Below are positions 31,521 to 43,859 of a DNA stretch of 64,000 bases, one piece after another (the stretch's first letter is position 1; each line of letters starts with the position of its first letter). The notes beneath the pieces are model-generated. The model made no database searches. It saw only the letters and a program-made list of their open reading frames with translations, and was not told where the DNA came from. Position numbers and translations under genes: made by a program. Source of the DNA: Prosopocoilus inquinatus (Eukaryota; Arthropoda; Insecta; Coleoptera; Lucanidae); the NCBI GenBank assembly GCA_036172665.1, contig CM069874.1, positions 49,396,707 through 49,460,706 on the forward strand, given 5' to 3'.

Positions 31521-32147
31521 AGTCAAAACATTTGTACGATCTTATTTTTTATTTTTTTAGCAGTATAGTATTTTGCATTTCATTCGGTAGAGATTACTTT
31601 TTCTTTTTACAATGATGCCAACATTTCTTAATTATTTACAACATAACTAATTAATAACAGAAAAATGTTTTTTAATTAGTAGGCCATGTTCATAATGGAA
31701 CATTATCTCTATATCCACTCCAAATTCACAGATTCTTCATTCTGAGGAATAAATTCTGTGAGAGTCTTAGTAATGGCAAAAAGTACCAACCTTTTGATTT
31801 CGCTGGGACTAATCATTTTGTAGCAAAAGAATTTGAGACATACTGTGGGACATGCTGTATATTACTGCGTTAACGTTTATATGTTACAAATTTTAGCTAA
31901 ATTTGCGCTGATAAGCGAATTTAAAAATTATTTTAGTTTCATTCTCCTTTCATAATCCTTCTCTGATAACGCAGAACTTAACGTAACATAACACGAGAAG
32001 TCTTTTGTTATTTTGGTTATGAACCGATGAATGAATCTTAATTTAATTTTCACCATCTGTTGTAAATGGTATTGGTATTATCTATACAAATTTTCATAAA
32101 AATCTGTACACCTATGTAGCTATAGTAGCCATGTCCAGTAGCTCCCA
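31521..32147. other. nothing recognised
   Basis: AT-rich sequence. Confidence 0.4.
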
Positions 32148-32222
32148 TTAGATCGTTCCACTGTGCGGCACCGGCACCGGTGAGATGCCGCACGAACAAA
32201 ACCTGACATGTGCATCGAGCCT
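32148..32222 (-). repeat. GC-rich dispersed repeat, short copy
   Basis: Inverted, internally deleted copy of 28895-29170: its ends CATTAGATCGTTCCACTGTG and GCATCGAGCCTTA match both ends of the long copy. Confidence 0.6.
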
Positions 32223-32863
32223 TAAGCAGAAATAGTTTTTAAATTTAACTGTTCATTTTAATACGAAATTATTCAAAAATATTCAATCGCATTCACGATT
32301 TATTCCTGCTCTCAGCTAATAAAAATCCTTTTCAAAGGACAGCTCAGGAGCGATAAATATTCATAAGAAAATTGAAAAAAAATCAATTAATCCGCCGCTC
32401 CCATAAATGAAAAAACCACGTAATTATACTTGCACACACACGCACGCACATATACGTGCAGCTTATCCTTTGGTTATGAAAACGTCTAGACTAGACAATG
32501 CGTTGTAAATAAACATCTCGCATGTAAATCACTGAAAATTATGTTGTGCAATGACAATCTCGTTTGCACATGAATCGCATAGATTTATTATTGTAGGAAC
32601 CTACGGGTGGAATGGTTTCAAAGACCCCCCCGTTTGAGCGAAAGCACGTGTCTGCCTGCTGCCTACAGGTATTTCTTTTTGTCTTCGTCGCATAACTGTT
32701 GCCAATATTTAACATATTGTATTCTCACAACGCGCGTTAAAATTCCGGCTTATCGAAGTTGTTATTTAAAACAATGGTCTCGATTAAATCTCCTGTTAAT
32801 AATTGGTTCTAAGAATTCTTTTCGAATATTCGCAAGGTGCTCCTTGCTGAATATGTATATAGG
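32223..32863. other. nothing recognised
   Basis: Short CA-rich run at 32430-32460. The ORF at 32607-32942 has no motif and runs into a MITE. Confidence 0.4.
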
Positions 32864-32865
32864 TA

Positions 32866-32930
32866 TAGTCGTGCGCACCTTAAATGATGGGTACAATTCA
32901 CATTCACATTTCTGTGAGTTTTACAGTACT
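32866..32930 (-). mobile_element. 111-bp MITE family, truncated copy 3
   Basis: TAGTCGTGCGCACCTTAAAT and CACATTTCTGTGAG match the reverse complement of copy 2 (38024-38134). The distal end is missing. Confidence 0.5.
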
Positions 32931-32944
32931 TTCCTTATTTAAAG

Positions 32945-32993
32945 CTTCAGCACCGCAGCGGCAAGAAAAACGGACGTGTACATCGAGCCTTAC
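32945..32993 (-). repeat. GC-rich dispersed repeat, end fragment
   Basis: CACCGCAGCGGCAAG and GACGTGTACATCGAGCCTTA are the reverse complement of the first ~50 bp of 28895-29170. Confidence 0.6.
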
Positions 32994-35309
32994 ACTATTC
33001 TATAACTCGATGTACCTTCTTCTGGTATCATTTACATGATAATATACCCGGTGTTTGTGAAATGAGGGGAGACATTTAAACCTGTAATACATCAGCATAA
33101 ATGATTGAACTTACATGTCCATAAGAAAGGTTTTACACATTTTGAGAAAATCGCAATTGAAAATCGGCCAAAAAATAATCGTATGTCTATGTGTTTGAGG
33201 TAGGTCAAGAAAAGGAAATTTCAATGGAAACAAAAGCAGAAGTGCAATCGAACAAAGACCTTTGCCGAAGTCGAGAGGTCAATAACAGCGTTGTTTTTAA
33301 CGCCGTATTATAGCTGAGCAAAAGAACTTGCTTCATTTTTTATGATTATGACACAGAATTTATTGCTTCGTATTCTTTGTAATCAACAGTTTAGGTTGTG
33401 AAAAGTGATTGAACGAGTTAAAGCTGAATATGATTACTAGTCGACATGGTATTATTACTTATTAAAATGCAGCAATTCACGAATGGCGAGAGAACAGCGT
33501 TTCAGAGGAGTGTATTCATAACGCAGTCGACAGTATTTGCGCTAATCCTGACGTGCACACGAACACAAGAATCACTTTTTTGAAGAGCTCGTTTGTGTGT
33601 CGCTAATGACGGACGCCACGTCGAACAATTGTTATAAATATTTCTGAATGTCTAACAGTGAACGTTGTTTGTTTGAATGTGATCCTCTACACAGATGATA
33701 TTCGGTGAGTATGTCTTGTGTATTAGGCATTCCCGCGATGTTTACTATCTACGTTCAGAGAAGCAAGTTCCGCAATAATTTTTTTTTGGTATTTCATGAG
33801 CGCCACATTAGGAACGGATAAGGGAATGTCCTTTTTCTTATATATTATTTAATTTTTTTCGTGTAGTTTGTGCTATCAGCGTACTTTGGTTAAAAATTTT
33901 GCCCTTATGCTGCAAGCACAGGGTTTAAACAACAATTACAATACTTGTGTCCGTTTCATGCATGGCATTTGTGTTTTGCTAATATTTTTTGGTACTATTT
34001 GCTCGTAACATAAATTATTATAATCTAAAACAGCCTCTATCCCCGCACGTCTTTCGATTATATCCTAGATACATAGAAATGTATGCATAAAGGGAACGCA
34101 ATCCCGAAAGGGTCCAGATTTATGCGCGAGGAATTCGAGAGCATTTCGGAGATTCGAGGCGGCAGAAATTCGAATATATTATCTAAAAGCGGCGAACAAT
34201 TGTCTTAACCTTAACGACTTCAAATTATTTATGTTAAGTAATTTCGAAAATTCTCGTTCGTTTGCGCATAAAGGCATTTCTCGTAATTTTTGTTCGTGCA
34301 AGATAAGGTTATTGACGTTGCGAGCGCAAACGTGATCGTTTCAATGAAGTTATCGTTCAAAAATGTAAAATGTGCCATGTCACGCCATGCGCTCCTATCC
34401 TCAAACGTAAACAGAAATGATGAATGTTGAAAAATACTGCTTCCCGTATTATAACTAGAATACTTATAGGTTTCACATGGTGTAATATAGGTATTAGATA
34501 CGAAACGGTATTTTTTATACATTGGCAAAGCCAAATCATACTTTAAATATTAAAATCAGGTAATAAAAGATCCTCTTGCAGGGTTCAGAGTGCTAGCTGT
34601 TGGTAAAAATAAGTAAATACGTGTTTTTGACAATGCAAAATTAGTACTAAATAGGGATACTTAAGTTGCATTTCGATCTCTTAGTTGAAATTTTTCATTT
34701 TTCATTCTATTACACATCAATTATTGATCGACAGTTCATCTGTAAATAACGATAAAACCAAACGAGTCTTAAAAATAGAGATTCAAAGAGGAAAGGCAAT
34801 TACTGTCAAGACAGAAATTTTACGGGCGATCGGGATTAATCTGTTTGCAAAAGAACTGTCTTTGAATCTAAATGCTTAATGCTGCGTTTGGATCACGTTT
34901 TTGTGAGCTGTAAAAGACTGAATATACGGCATGCAGAGATGCAAAAGTTTTTATAAAAAATTAAATATTGCGATTAAATTACTCCTTATGTTAGGTATAG
35001 AGAATCATAACTCGTAATTATAATTACGTCAGGGTCAGAATGATATAAGTCATGCAACGAACACTGTTTTTCCTGGAATTTGCGCCCGGTGCGCAAATTG
35101 CGTCCGCAGAGAAATGACATCGAGTAGGTCTAAGCCACAATATTACCCTTAATTTGTGCACTTCATTAAGGATAATTTTTGCATGCAGTGCAACATCTGA
35201 TGCCCCACTTATGTCAGAATCCAAGCAAGAGAAAAATGCAAAAAAAATTCGAAAGGGAATTTAATACGATCGTTCTGGTGCAGTAGCTTTTGAACTAATT
35301 AAGAGCGCA
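32994..35309. other. no gene seen
   Basis: 33470-33600 could be a very weak transposase-like frame (see rejected items). ORFs at 34229-34534, 34685-34879 and 35024-35224 lack motifs. Confidence 0.35.
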
Positions 35310-35475
35310 CTTCATTTCTCGTTGAAGTTTTCTTTTAATTTATTTTTTTTTTCAATTAGTCAATTTCCTCAGTTTGAAATTAATTTCTCAAAGAAGTTAC
35401 TTCAATTTACGGGTGTTTGTTTTCTTTGTTAATCAATTTAATCGTAGCCGAATTTTTCTGTAACTCTGTGTTTCA
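35310..35475. repeat. dispersed AT-rich repeat, copy 1 (partner 51855-52000)
   Basis: Shares CTCGTTGAAGTTTT, CTCAGTTT, AAATTAATTTC, ATCAA.TTAATC and CCGAAT in order with 51855-52000. Family unknown. Confidence 0.5.
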
Positions 35476-38021
35476 AGAAAGTCAGCGTTGGTGAGTTGAA
35501 AGAATAATTCATTTTACGCATAAAAAAAGTTATTTCCTAACATAAGTTTTTTTTTTTTCTGAATATTCAGCTTTCTCTCCCAGACTGTTTTTTTTTTTCT
35601 ATTTTTGTTAACTAAAATAATTTTTGGTTATTATTTTCAATTTCATTCGATTTTAATTAAAACAGATCTTAATTAAAACAGATTAAATTGTAATTTGAAT
35701 TTCACGTTTTGTTTATTAGGTATGTTTCTGTATTTAAGATTTTCTTAAATTCTAAACAAATTTTATGAATTTTTAATATATTGCTATATTTAAAAAGTTT
35801 GGCATTTTTTGATATATTCAAGTTTTTATTTGAGAAGTCCAAGGAGAGCTCAATCAGAGAAAGAGAGAAGGGCAGAGCATTTTCGACAATTCTGAAAATA
35901 CAGATAAAACGCAATTCGAGCAAACTTGGAAAACAAATTGGAAAATCTATTTTTGGTTTGTTTTACCAAACCAGACAGTTACTCATAAAGAATTCGAGAT
36001 CCAATTTCGTGCGAATTGTTTAAAAGAATTAGGGAAAAAAAGAAGATGAAACATGAGTTTCCAACCCCCGTCCACATGTTTTTACAGAGCAAAAGAAAGC
36101 ACCTATTAATGCCAAGTGTATGAAAAAAATGCCAAAGTAATATCTCATAATTATGGTAGATTAATGACTGATGAATACTTCTTTCAACTTAACATTTGAA
36201 ATGTTTCTCTGTTCACGAGCAGGTGTTGCCATGTTTATGTCTTCTTATTTTTTTTTAGATGTTCCTATTAGCTATAATTTAGTTTTATATGTCAAACGTT
36301 AATAAACAAATCATATATCATTACAGTATTCTATTAATCTTAATAAATTTTCTTTCTACAAGGAGGGTTTCTTAGAACAAATTATTTTCGTTAGTTGGGC
36401 CAACGACATTGGGACAGGGCTCGCATTTAAGATACAAAGATACAAAGATTACTAGCGCTCTTATCCATTCCCTATCAAAATCTATAATCTTGCCAGGAAA
36501 GCAAAATTTAAGAAAAAGAAATTTAGAGAGTTTTTTATGTTTGCTGTAAAATAATGCTAAACTGACTTACGAGATTTTACAGCGTAACTAGTAACTCAAA
36601 TCTTTGTATAAAAACTTCTATAAATATTTAGGACTAATTTGACCCACCCTGCTTGAATTAGATCTCATTTAGATAGATTAGGGCTGTATTTTTTATAGCA
36701 CAGTGACGTAATAAATGTAACAAATATATTAATAGTATAACAGAACTTACAAGTTGGGTGACAGCCAAACTTACATTACTTTAACACTAGAGCTTGACGA
36801 TTTCTAACAACAGTACCTATCTTCTAATCTGCTTCTTTCTATTCGACTTCTATTATTAGTTATAAGAGCACAGGGTTTTTATAATACTTGGGGAACAGAA
36901 GAGAGCCGATGAGTGACGAGGAACAAAATCCGTATCGCTACGAGTTAGGACTCGGATAGATTCGCATGCACAGGTGTTTTTCACAATGAGAAATAATTCA
37001 CGGCATTGTGTATCTTTAAAGTAATATTACGTTCAAACATCCGGTATATTTTTCCTTCGTCACACTTGAATAGGGTAATTTTTACCAAAATATGTCATTT
37101 CTTGACTAATATTCCTTTTTACCATTTCTTTTTTAATTTTTGAACACGTCTGTATTACATTCAAAGAGGGATACTTTTCTAACCGAACAACGCAGTCACG
37201 TATTATGTGTAGTTTCCTGCATTTTAGCAAGACGTTGCTTCACTTTTTTTCTCATATCACAGAGGAAAACGAAAACCAATAAAATATTTATGACGTTCGT
37301 TTCAATCAATCCCAGTTAAAGAAAACAGTAAGCTATTTCCAGACCTGGAAGTAAAAACGGTAGTCGAAGATGAATTATACCGGGTATTTGTAAATTGCTA
37401 GTAAAAAAAAATATTAGTAGTTAGTGATAGTACGTTGAAGTCATCGACAAAAAAATCTAATAAGTCCTTTAGTTTTCGAGATAAAAATTACTAAAAGTTT
37501 GGCCAAAATTGTTGTTGCGCCTCTGGGTTAAGGTAACAAACTGTCACAACTCGGTGCACTGTTATTAGCGAAATTAATGCCGCTTACACATACAATGAGT
37601 TGACGGAAATGATGTTATTATATGGAAACAAATAATAAAAAATAAAAATAATACAAAAGTTTTAAAAAATGCGTGTTTTGGATTTCTTAGATCTTAGTAT
37701 CACTAGAATATACAGGACGTGTCATTAGTATTGATTTCTTCAACAGCATCTTAATTATTAATTATAAAAGAAAATGTCTTATACAAAAGTTATTGTCTAT
37801 AATTAGCTCTATATCAGAAAATTATTTTCACATGTACAGCATGTTCCATAAGTGAAATATCTACCAATCTTATACTTTTTTAAATGGAATTTACCAATTT
37901 CGATAGATCTCTTTCAAACTTACAACTGCAGCCCTAAATCGAAATCTACAGCTCAGAATATTTACATAACTATAAATATTGTGTAGAATATTCCCTATGA
38001 GTAAAAGTAACATTTTTGATA
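35476..38021. other. no gene seen
   Basis: AT-rich. The mirror-image ORFs at 35702-35923 and 35781-36023 overlap on opposite strands and show no motif. A small AGATACAA duplication lies at 36430-36446. Confidence 0.35.
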
Positions 38022-38023
38022 TA

Positions 38024-38134
38024 CAGTCGTGCGCAACTAAAATGCATCAACTACACGCAAACTTCACCCTTAAGACCTTATGCTACAAGGCTCACAGAAA
38101 TGTCAAATTGTAGCACTTAAGGTGCGCGCAGTTG
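38024..38134. mobile_element. 111-bp TA-flanked MITE, copy 2
   Basis: TA at 38022-38023 and 38135-38136; inverted ends CAGTCGTGCGCAACTAAAAT and CAACTGCGCGCACCTTAAGT (rc). Interior TTCACCCTTAAGACC and CAGAAATGTCAAAT match copy 1 at 20698-20808, of identical length. Mariner-type target. Confidence 0.75.
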
Positions 38135-38197
38135 TACGTTTGCATAGAAACAATTGAAGCTTAAAAGTTTAAAGTTATAGTATGATTCAACTTCGGA

Positions 38198-38807
38198 CGA
38201 AGAAAAGAAAAATGCAGAAAAAAGAAAGGGCATAATTAGATTTATTAAATTTCAATGAAGTATTGACATTTATAAGTAATCCGAGAACGTAAGTTCACCA
38301 CAAGGAACAACTGAAATTTATTAATTGCTAAAGTTCAAACAAAAAGTTTTAAAATATTATTTTTATCTAATGAAAATTTAACTCCGTTAATCCTAAATTT
38401 ATTTTCAACATATAATAGATATCTTGGGAACTTTTGAATATCGGCTAATGATTTTTTTGCAAACGCATGTCTTACCTTTTTTAATATTCAATCGTATTTT
38501 GTCGAATTAAAAAAAAATAAGTAACACTAAATGCTAAAACTTTTTTCAATAACAAATCATTAGCGTTGGATATCGATTAGATGTTCAAAGTAAATTAAGG
38601 ATTAATACAGTTAAATTTTCTTTAGATAAAAATTACATTTTGAATTTTTTTTTTAATAGTAATTATGTATACCTATAGTTCATTTCAGTTGTAAACAGTT
38701 TTAGTAGCCAACTTATGTTCTCGGATTACTCATAAATGTCAATATTTACTCGAGATTTAATAGAAGAACGTAACTGTGCCCTTTCCATTTTGTTTATTTT
38801 CTTGAAA
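38198..38807. repeat. foldback element with ~250-bp arms
   Basis: Left arm (about 38198-38455) and right arm (about 38540-38807) are inverted copies through GTAATCCGAGAACGTAAGTT, GAAAATTTAACT and GATATC. The loop is ~90 bp. No coding capacity and no target duplication found. Arms are ~80% identical by eye. Confidence 0.7.
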
Positions 38808-39689
38808 GATGGTTCTTCACCTCCACTCCAAAATCTACTACAATTCAGGTAAAAATAAGAACAAGCTTGAATTAATTCTCCGTTTACACTATCCAGACAT
38901 TCTGATATATTTAAATTTTTTTAAATGTATCTTTTGCGTTTGATTGTATCGATTTTGATGTTTCCTTGACAGGAAATTCACTTGTTAAAAATTTGTCTAT
39001 TGGTGATTGATAAACGTTGCTAAAACAAATTTTTCGTTGAATTACCAGCATATTAGCAGGTAGGAGCAGGAGAATTTCTTGTTTTTGTAAAACGCGTGGA
39101 TGAAGGAATCAGATTTTAAAAAAATATTCGATACTTTTTTTACGTTTTTTGTAATATTCGATTAAACTTTACTTTTAATTCTTGAAATAAGAGAATTTTC
39201 ATTTGCAGTTTTAATGTTAAAATATCCTCACAAATTAGTTTGAAATTATTCATATCTGTAATAGAAGACTCCATTGTTGGGATTAATAGTAAAAATTATT
39301 TAGAGTTTTTTTTTTCAGTTTATTATGTAAGGTAACATTCGTAGAATCGTAAATATCACTGTAGCATACGGTCCTTAAACTTTCAAAAACTATATCATAA
39401 ATAGTTACAAAAAACAAAGAAATCAAAGAAATACTGATTATATTTTGTTTTTAGACATTATTTGGTGACTACTGAAATCTTATTGTCCCTTAAAAAAAAT
39501 ATTGCATTTTCTATTTTTGTCCACAGCTCGACGCACTGTGCAGTGGAGGGATTACTTCGACTCGTCGCTGCGCGACTCGTGTGCAACTGTCCACCCGCGC
39601 GTAATATGCTATTTACAGCTCTTGTTATTAATTAGGAGTAATTAATACCATTATTAGAGTTTCTGATTATTCGTCTTCTTTAATAATAT
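38808..39689. other. no gene; GC-rich hairpin at 39525-39590
   Basis: Mostly AT-rich; CGACTCGTCGCTGCGCGACTCG (39559-39580) forms a short hairpin. Confidence 0.35.
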
Positions 39690-40640
39690 CGTATTTTTTG
39701 TAGTTTTGAGGTTAAAGTTACACCTCTGTCCCAATACATCTACGAAAATATCAGATTCTCAATTCTTGTATCTAATGCCAGTTTTCAAAAATAAAGGACG
39801 TAACAACTCTATTCCTTGCTTTCTATCTCCTCCAAACTGTCTGAAAACCTTATCTAGGATAGATTGTATTCATACTCCATCTGTGTCATTATGTCAATAC
39901 GTCGACGATGTGTTTTGTGACTGGTAATTCTCAGGCCTTATCTTCCAAAATTTCCGCGCTCTCTATCTCTAAAATGTTTAAATGGTGTGAGTGTAATTAT
40001 CTTCAGTTAAACCCAAATAAAACCGTGGCTTTGCAATTTACAAATAGACCCTTGTTGTCTAACATACTTGTCAAGTGTGATGGAAAATCAATTCCAGTCA
40101 TAGACAGTGAAAAATTTTTGGATCAATCTTACGATTTTAAATTTGTTTAGAATCATCTAACTCTCCGTAGGTTTTCAACCTGCAAAAATCGATTCTAAGA
40201 ACAATACTATGCAAAAAAACCACTGAATTTTGCAAACCTCTATTTAAACTACTTAAAATATTACAAAACTTTATCGCAAATCGTTTCTGTTTCAGCCCTA
40301 TTTGGGGATGTCGCTTATTAAACTGTTCATTAAAATTGTACCTTTACCTTGCCTCTACATTTACAATCTTTTATAATCTGTTTTTGTTAAAACTAAGCTC
40401 AATGTATTCCTGAGAAACAAAGGTTTGTTTCCAGAAACTAGCTACTGCAACAATCTGACAGTCCATAAACAAAGCACTGGTTTTTGGAACACGGTCTACA
40501 ATAGGGCACTAAAAGTATACTATCAGTTGCCTCCTTCATTAAGATTTCTGGATCGACAGCTAAGTTTAAAAAAGATTATTTCGACGACTTTAAGGAGTTT
40601 GTGTAACCACTTGATATGGTGCATTTTGTAGTTTCTTTTT
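39690..40640 (+). pseudogene. CR1/Jockey-type LINE, RT motif C to C-terminus
   Basis: Plus-strand relic. CQYVDDV (about 39893-39913) is RT motif C with both Asp. It is followed in a new frame by LSISKMFKWCECNYLQLNPN and KTVALQFTNRP (39950-40050), the thumb region typical of these LINEs. After several stops, NRALKVYYQLPPSLRFLDRQ (about 40500-40560) matches the C-terminal ..yN.LP..lR.. signature. The copy lacks the RT N-terminus. The family could be the same as at 11432-12390, but the parts barely overlap. Confidence 0.8.
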
Positions 40641-42226
40641 TCTTAACGATACCCCTATATCTCTTTGAGATCTATGGCAGAATTATTTAATAATAAATAT
40701 CTGATAGATGTGTCAAACACATAAGTTATAATTGATGAAAGCGGTTAAGTATGTGTATTTAATATTTAATACGATAAGGAAACTTCGTTTGCAAATGTAT
40801 CAGGCATCTCCAATTCGTACCGTTAAGCGAAGTTTCCATGATCCAACATTAGTTGAACAACAATATTTGAGTAACCAAGATGATCAACATCTGGCTCCTA
40901 GATTTCAACGTGAAGTGAAGAAACCGTGGTCTATTAAGACCAGTTATAAATTTTCGCCAGATTTTTTTTAGTTTTATTTTTATTTTTAACGATTGCATTC
41001 CTATTTCTTCGTTTAATGTTTATACCATTGTCATGTGCTGCTTTATTTTTATACTGTTCTTGATTCCATAAGCCAACAAAATTTTGGTACACTTACGGAC
41101 AAAGAAAAGTGCTTCGTTCAATTTTGTATAGTCAATTTATTTGTTAAACAGTTTGTCTGATGTGATGTGATACGTTTAGCTCCTCCCACTTTCCGTATCT
41201 TTCTATGGACGCGTCAATCTTGACATATACACCGACATAAAAACCCTAACGATACGTTTAGTTTATCTCTGCTTGGCGTATCGTAGAAACTTGAATTTTG
41301 CTTGTGTTTTACCAATGTTTTCGCTAAGAACATGCTAGAAACTAGTGAAGACATCTAAAACTTAAACTCTGTCATTTTTATACTCTATGTTTTGTAAGAA
41401 TGCATTTTTAATGAACCTGTTAAATGTCCGAAATAAAACATTAACCAAATCCATTGCGCTAATTAATAAACTCAAAGTCGTAAACGTATACGTATAAATG
41501 TGCGTATACGTGAAACGAATACATCTATGTAATGTTTGTCCAAAGTGCCTATTACCTCATTAATGAAAGAGATTATTCCGTTTATCAATCCAATTGGTGT
41601 TCAAATATTTTCTTGATTTTCACTGCCGATCCTTTTTCATTTTGACCTAAAACAATCCTATTACTACATGAATGGTAAAATTAAACCGATTCGTTTTCTA
41701 GTAGCTGTTATTATGATGAATCACGACGTAAATGTTGAATTAGTTTTGACGTAGACAGTCATGACTTGATACGTATCGGTTGAATACACATGTAAATGTA
41801 AATACCCATGTAAATATAATCAAATCGTCTGTAAATGTCAATGTGATGGGTTAGCTTCTTTGTCCGAAACGTACGGTTCAAGAAATAAATAATGGCGTGT
41901 CATCTTCTGACATCACTGCTATTTTAATCTTCAAAGTTAAAACACAAGAGAAGTTTCATGCTGCAGTGGTTCACACTCTTGTTAAATTCGACTTGTTTTC
42001 TGTCGATGCATCATTTCAGGATGTCAAATTAATTCTCTGCTTAATCCATTTGTTCTCGGTACAAGGAGATGTGGAGCGCTTCAATTATCGTAAACTCCTG
42101 ATGGTATTAATTGACACGGAAACTCAAAGTTTTATTTGTAAAACGAGCAGGTACATACAATTTCTGTTGTAAAATAACAAGTGTAGAAAAATATTTGCTA
42201 TCTAGTCTGTTGCTGTAATTTTTGGC
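40641..42226. other. no gene seen
   Basis: ORFs at 40732-40971 and 41897-42172 (91 codons) lack recognisable motifs. CGTATACG palindromes at 41485-41510. Confidence 0.35.
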
Positions 42227-42280
42227 AAATTTCACGTATGGAACAAATTTAACGTATGCGACAAATTTAACGTATGCGAC
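42227..42280. repeat. 18-bp tandem repeat, three units
   Basis: AAATTTAACGTATGCGAC at 42245-42262 and 42263-42280; a variant unit AAATTTCACGTATGGAAC at 42227-42244. Confidence 0.9.
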
Positions 42281-42566
42281 ATCCATTAATAACATTTTGC
42301 GAACTGTAGGGAGAAATGGTTAAGTTTATTTACTTGTCTGTTTAGGATCCAGATTAAATAAGGAACATACATGAACATGCCAAATAATTACAGCAAGACA
42401 CTAGTTGGGAAAACTTTTTGTACACTTATTGCAATGGTAATTTGATTTTAACTTGTCACCTTTATCTCGTAATATCTTTTGAGCCATTCATAAAATTAAG
42501 CCGCCGATAATCATTTGAACAATTGAAAGTTTTGTTTAACTTAAGCATTCAAATGAATGGATAATC

Positions 42567-42629
42567 AGATATTTTTTTTCACTTTGTGGCTAGATATTTT
42601 TTTTCACTTTGTGACTAGATATTTTTTGT
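42567..42629. repeat. 25-bp tandem repeat, 2.5 units
   Basis: AGATATTTTTTTTCACTTTG with GTGGCT/GTGACT-type ends, at 42567-42591 and 42592-42616, then a partial third. Confidence 0.9.
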
Positions 42630-42679
42630 ACCAGATACGGACAAATATTTAATGCGAAAATTGTTGGCAACAGAGTAAA

Positions 42680-42735
42680 AGAACCGCATACTCTTGAAAG
42701 ATTAATCTTTTAATTTTTCAAGAATATGCGGTTCT
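42680..42735. repeat. hairpin with AGAACCGCATA stem
   Basis: AGAACCGCATACTCTTGAAA (42680-42699) pairs with TTTCAAGAATATGCGGTTCT (42716-42735). Further AATATGC..ATTTAATCTTTTA fragments follow to 42800. Confidence 0.8.
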
Positions 42736-42884
42736 CTTAATCTTTTAGGTATATGCGATTTAATCTTTTAAGAATATGCAATGAGAATCGCATATTGTTC
42801 AAAAGTTCAAAGTGCGGTTTTCGATTTAAAAAGTTTCTAAATATCTTATATAATTTGCTTTTCCGATTATTAATTAGTTTGAAA

Positions 42885-42888
42885 ATAT
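42885..42888. repeat. solo-LTR target duplication, left (ATAT)
   Basis: Matches 43220-43223. Confidence 0.7.
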
Positions 42889-43016
42889 TGTTACATCCGT
42901 CACGCAAACAGATCTATATTTAGCATCAGTATACCACCTTGCGTCACAGAACATGACCGGAAACTACTCGATCATTCTAGCATGTTCGGGCAATAGACGG
43001 CTCTGCTATATAAGCC

Positions 43017-43024
43017 GTACGATC
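43017..43024 (+). promoter_or_regulatory. TATA box of the solo LTR
   Basis: TATATAAG, ~128 bp from the LTR start. Confidence 0.7.
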
Positions 43025-43074
43025 CACCTGAAGTAGTTAGTTATTAAGATAGCCAGCGAAGGGTTCGTACCTCG

Positions 43075-43080
43075 AATAAA
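43075..43080 (+). terminator. poly(A) signal of the solo LTR
   Basis: AATAAA, 51 bp after the TATA box, in the expected R region. Confidence 0.6.
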
Positions 43081-43223
43081 TAGAAAGTACATTTTGTAAA
43101 AGTGTTATTTGATAGACAAGCTCATTAGTACTGTGTTGTTTATTGTGTATATCGACAGCTTATAAGTAAAGTGTTCTGAAATTGACGACTATAATTTGTG
43201 AACCCCCAAATTCGTAACAATAT

Positions 43224-43632
43224 GCAACTTTTTTCTAATTTAATTCACTTCGTAACTCTTAAGTTAATTGAGATCCTCATGGTGACGCTCGAAAATCGGA
43301 CACATGTAATCGTAACTTAATTAATATCTTATTTTGAAATGTGTGCGTACAAATTAGATTCACTTTAGCTCAGAAGACAATAACATTCCAATAGAACAGG
43401 TAATTATACCAAAACAAAACAGAAGGAACGTAGAAGAAAAGTTGGGACGAGCAACTGTTTTAACGATATTCTAATTCCTACGGAACCAAATCTTGTGCGT
43501 TGCCTCCTGGACAACAAAAATTTACTACTTCTTAAAAATTCATAAAAACGACACGTTACAGCTTGAGGAGCTTTTCTATTAAAAGCAGTTAAACCAGAAC
43601 TATTTAAAAATATCGCCCCTTTTTCAACTTGA
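43224..43632. other. nothing firmly recognised
   Basis: A minus-strand ORF at 43404-43655 may extend the next entry in another frame, but shows no motif. Confidence 0.3.
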
Positions 43633-43854
43633 TTAAGTTTCAACAAATGAACCAACTATAACATTGATTTTGAAACCACTGATCGTGGCTGCTATTACAG
43701 ACAACATTAAGGAGTGACCTTCGATTAAAATCTGCTCCAAGTCCACCCCTGCTAAGTTCTCGAAGTGATTTGCGATCTCCAAATAATCCCCCCAGTGTAA
43801 GAAATGCGACCATAATTCAGAATTATCTGTTCCTGACGTAAGAACTAAGTGCAA
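43633..43854 (-). other. unidentified open frame with protein-like composition
   Basis: Minus strand: HLVLTSGTDNSELWSHFLHW, then GDYLEIANHFENLAGVDLEQ and ILIEGHSLML. Balanced amino-acid use suggests a real coding relic. Upstream in the same direction, LGRAPETNLKRDTK (43905-43862) could belong to it. No family recognised. Confidence 0.25.
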
Positions 43855-43859
43855 AGTTT

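Larger units (their letters stand above)
42889..43219 (+). mobile_element. solo LTR, 331 bp (Ty3/Gypsy-type)
   Basis: Begins TGTTACATCCG and ends TTCGTAACA (TG...CA with TGTTAC/GTAACA inverted tips), flanked by ATAT on both sides. Contains TATATAAG (43017-43024) and AATAAA (43075-43080) in U3-R-U5 order. A 4-bp duplication and short inverted tips fit Ty3/Gypsy. There is no internal region on either side, so it is the product of LTR-LTR recombination. Confidence 0.88.

Noticed and set aside
33440..33610. Transposase-like frame (WRENSVSEECIHNAVDSICA)
   Set aside because: Vaguely like the helix-turn-helix linker of mariner-type transposases, but short, without catalytic motifs and without inverted ends.
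42107..42295. ORF with YVKF repeats as a repeat peptide gene
   Set aside because: Encoded by three 18-bp tandem units; no signal peptide or processing sites.
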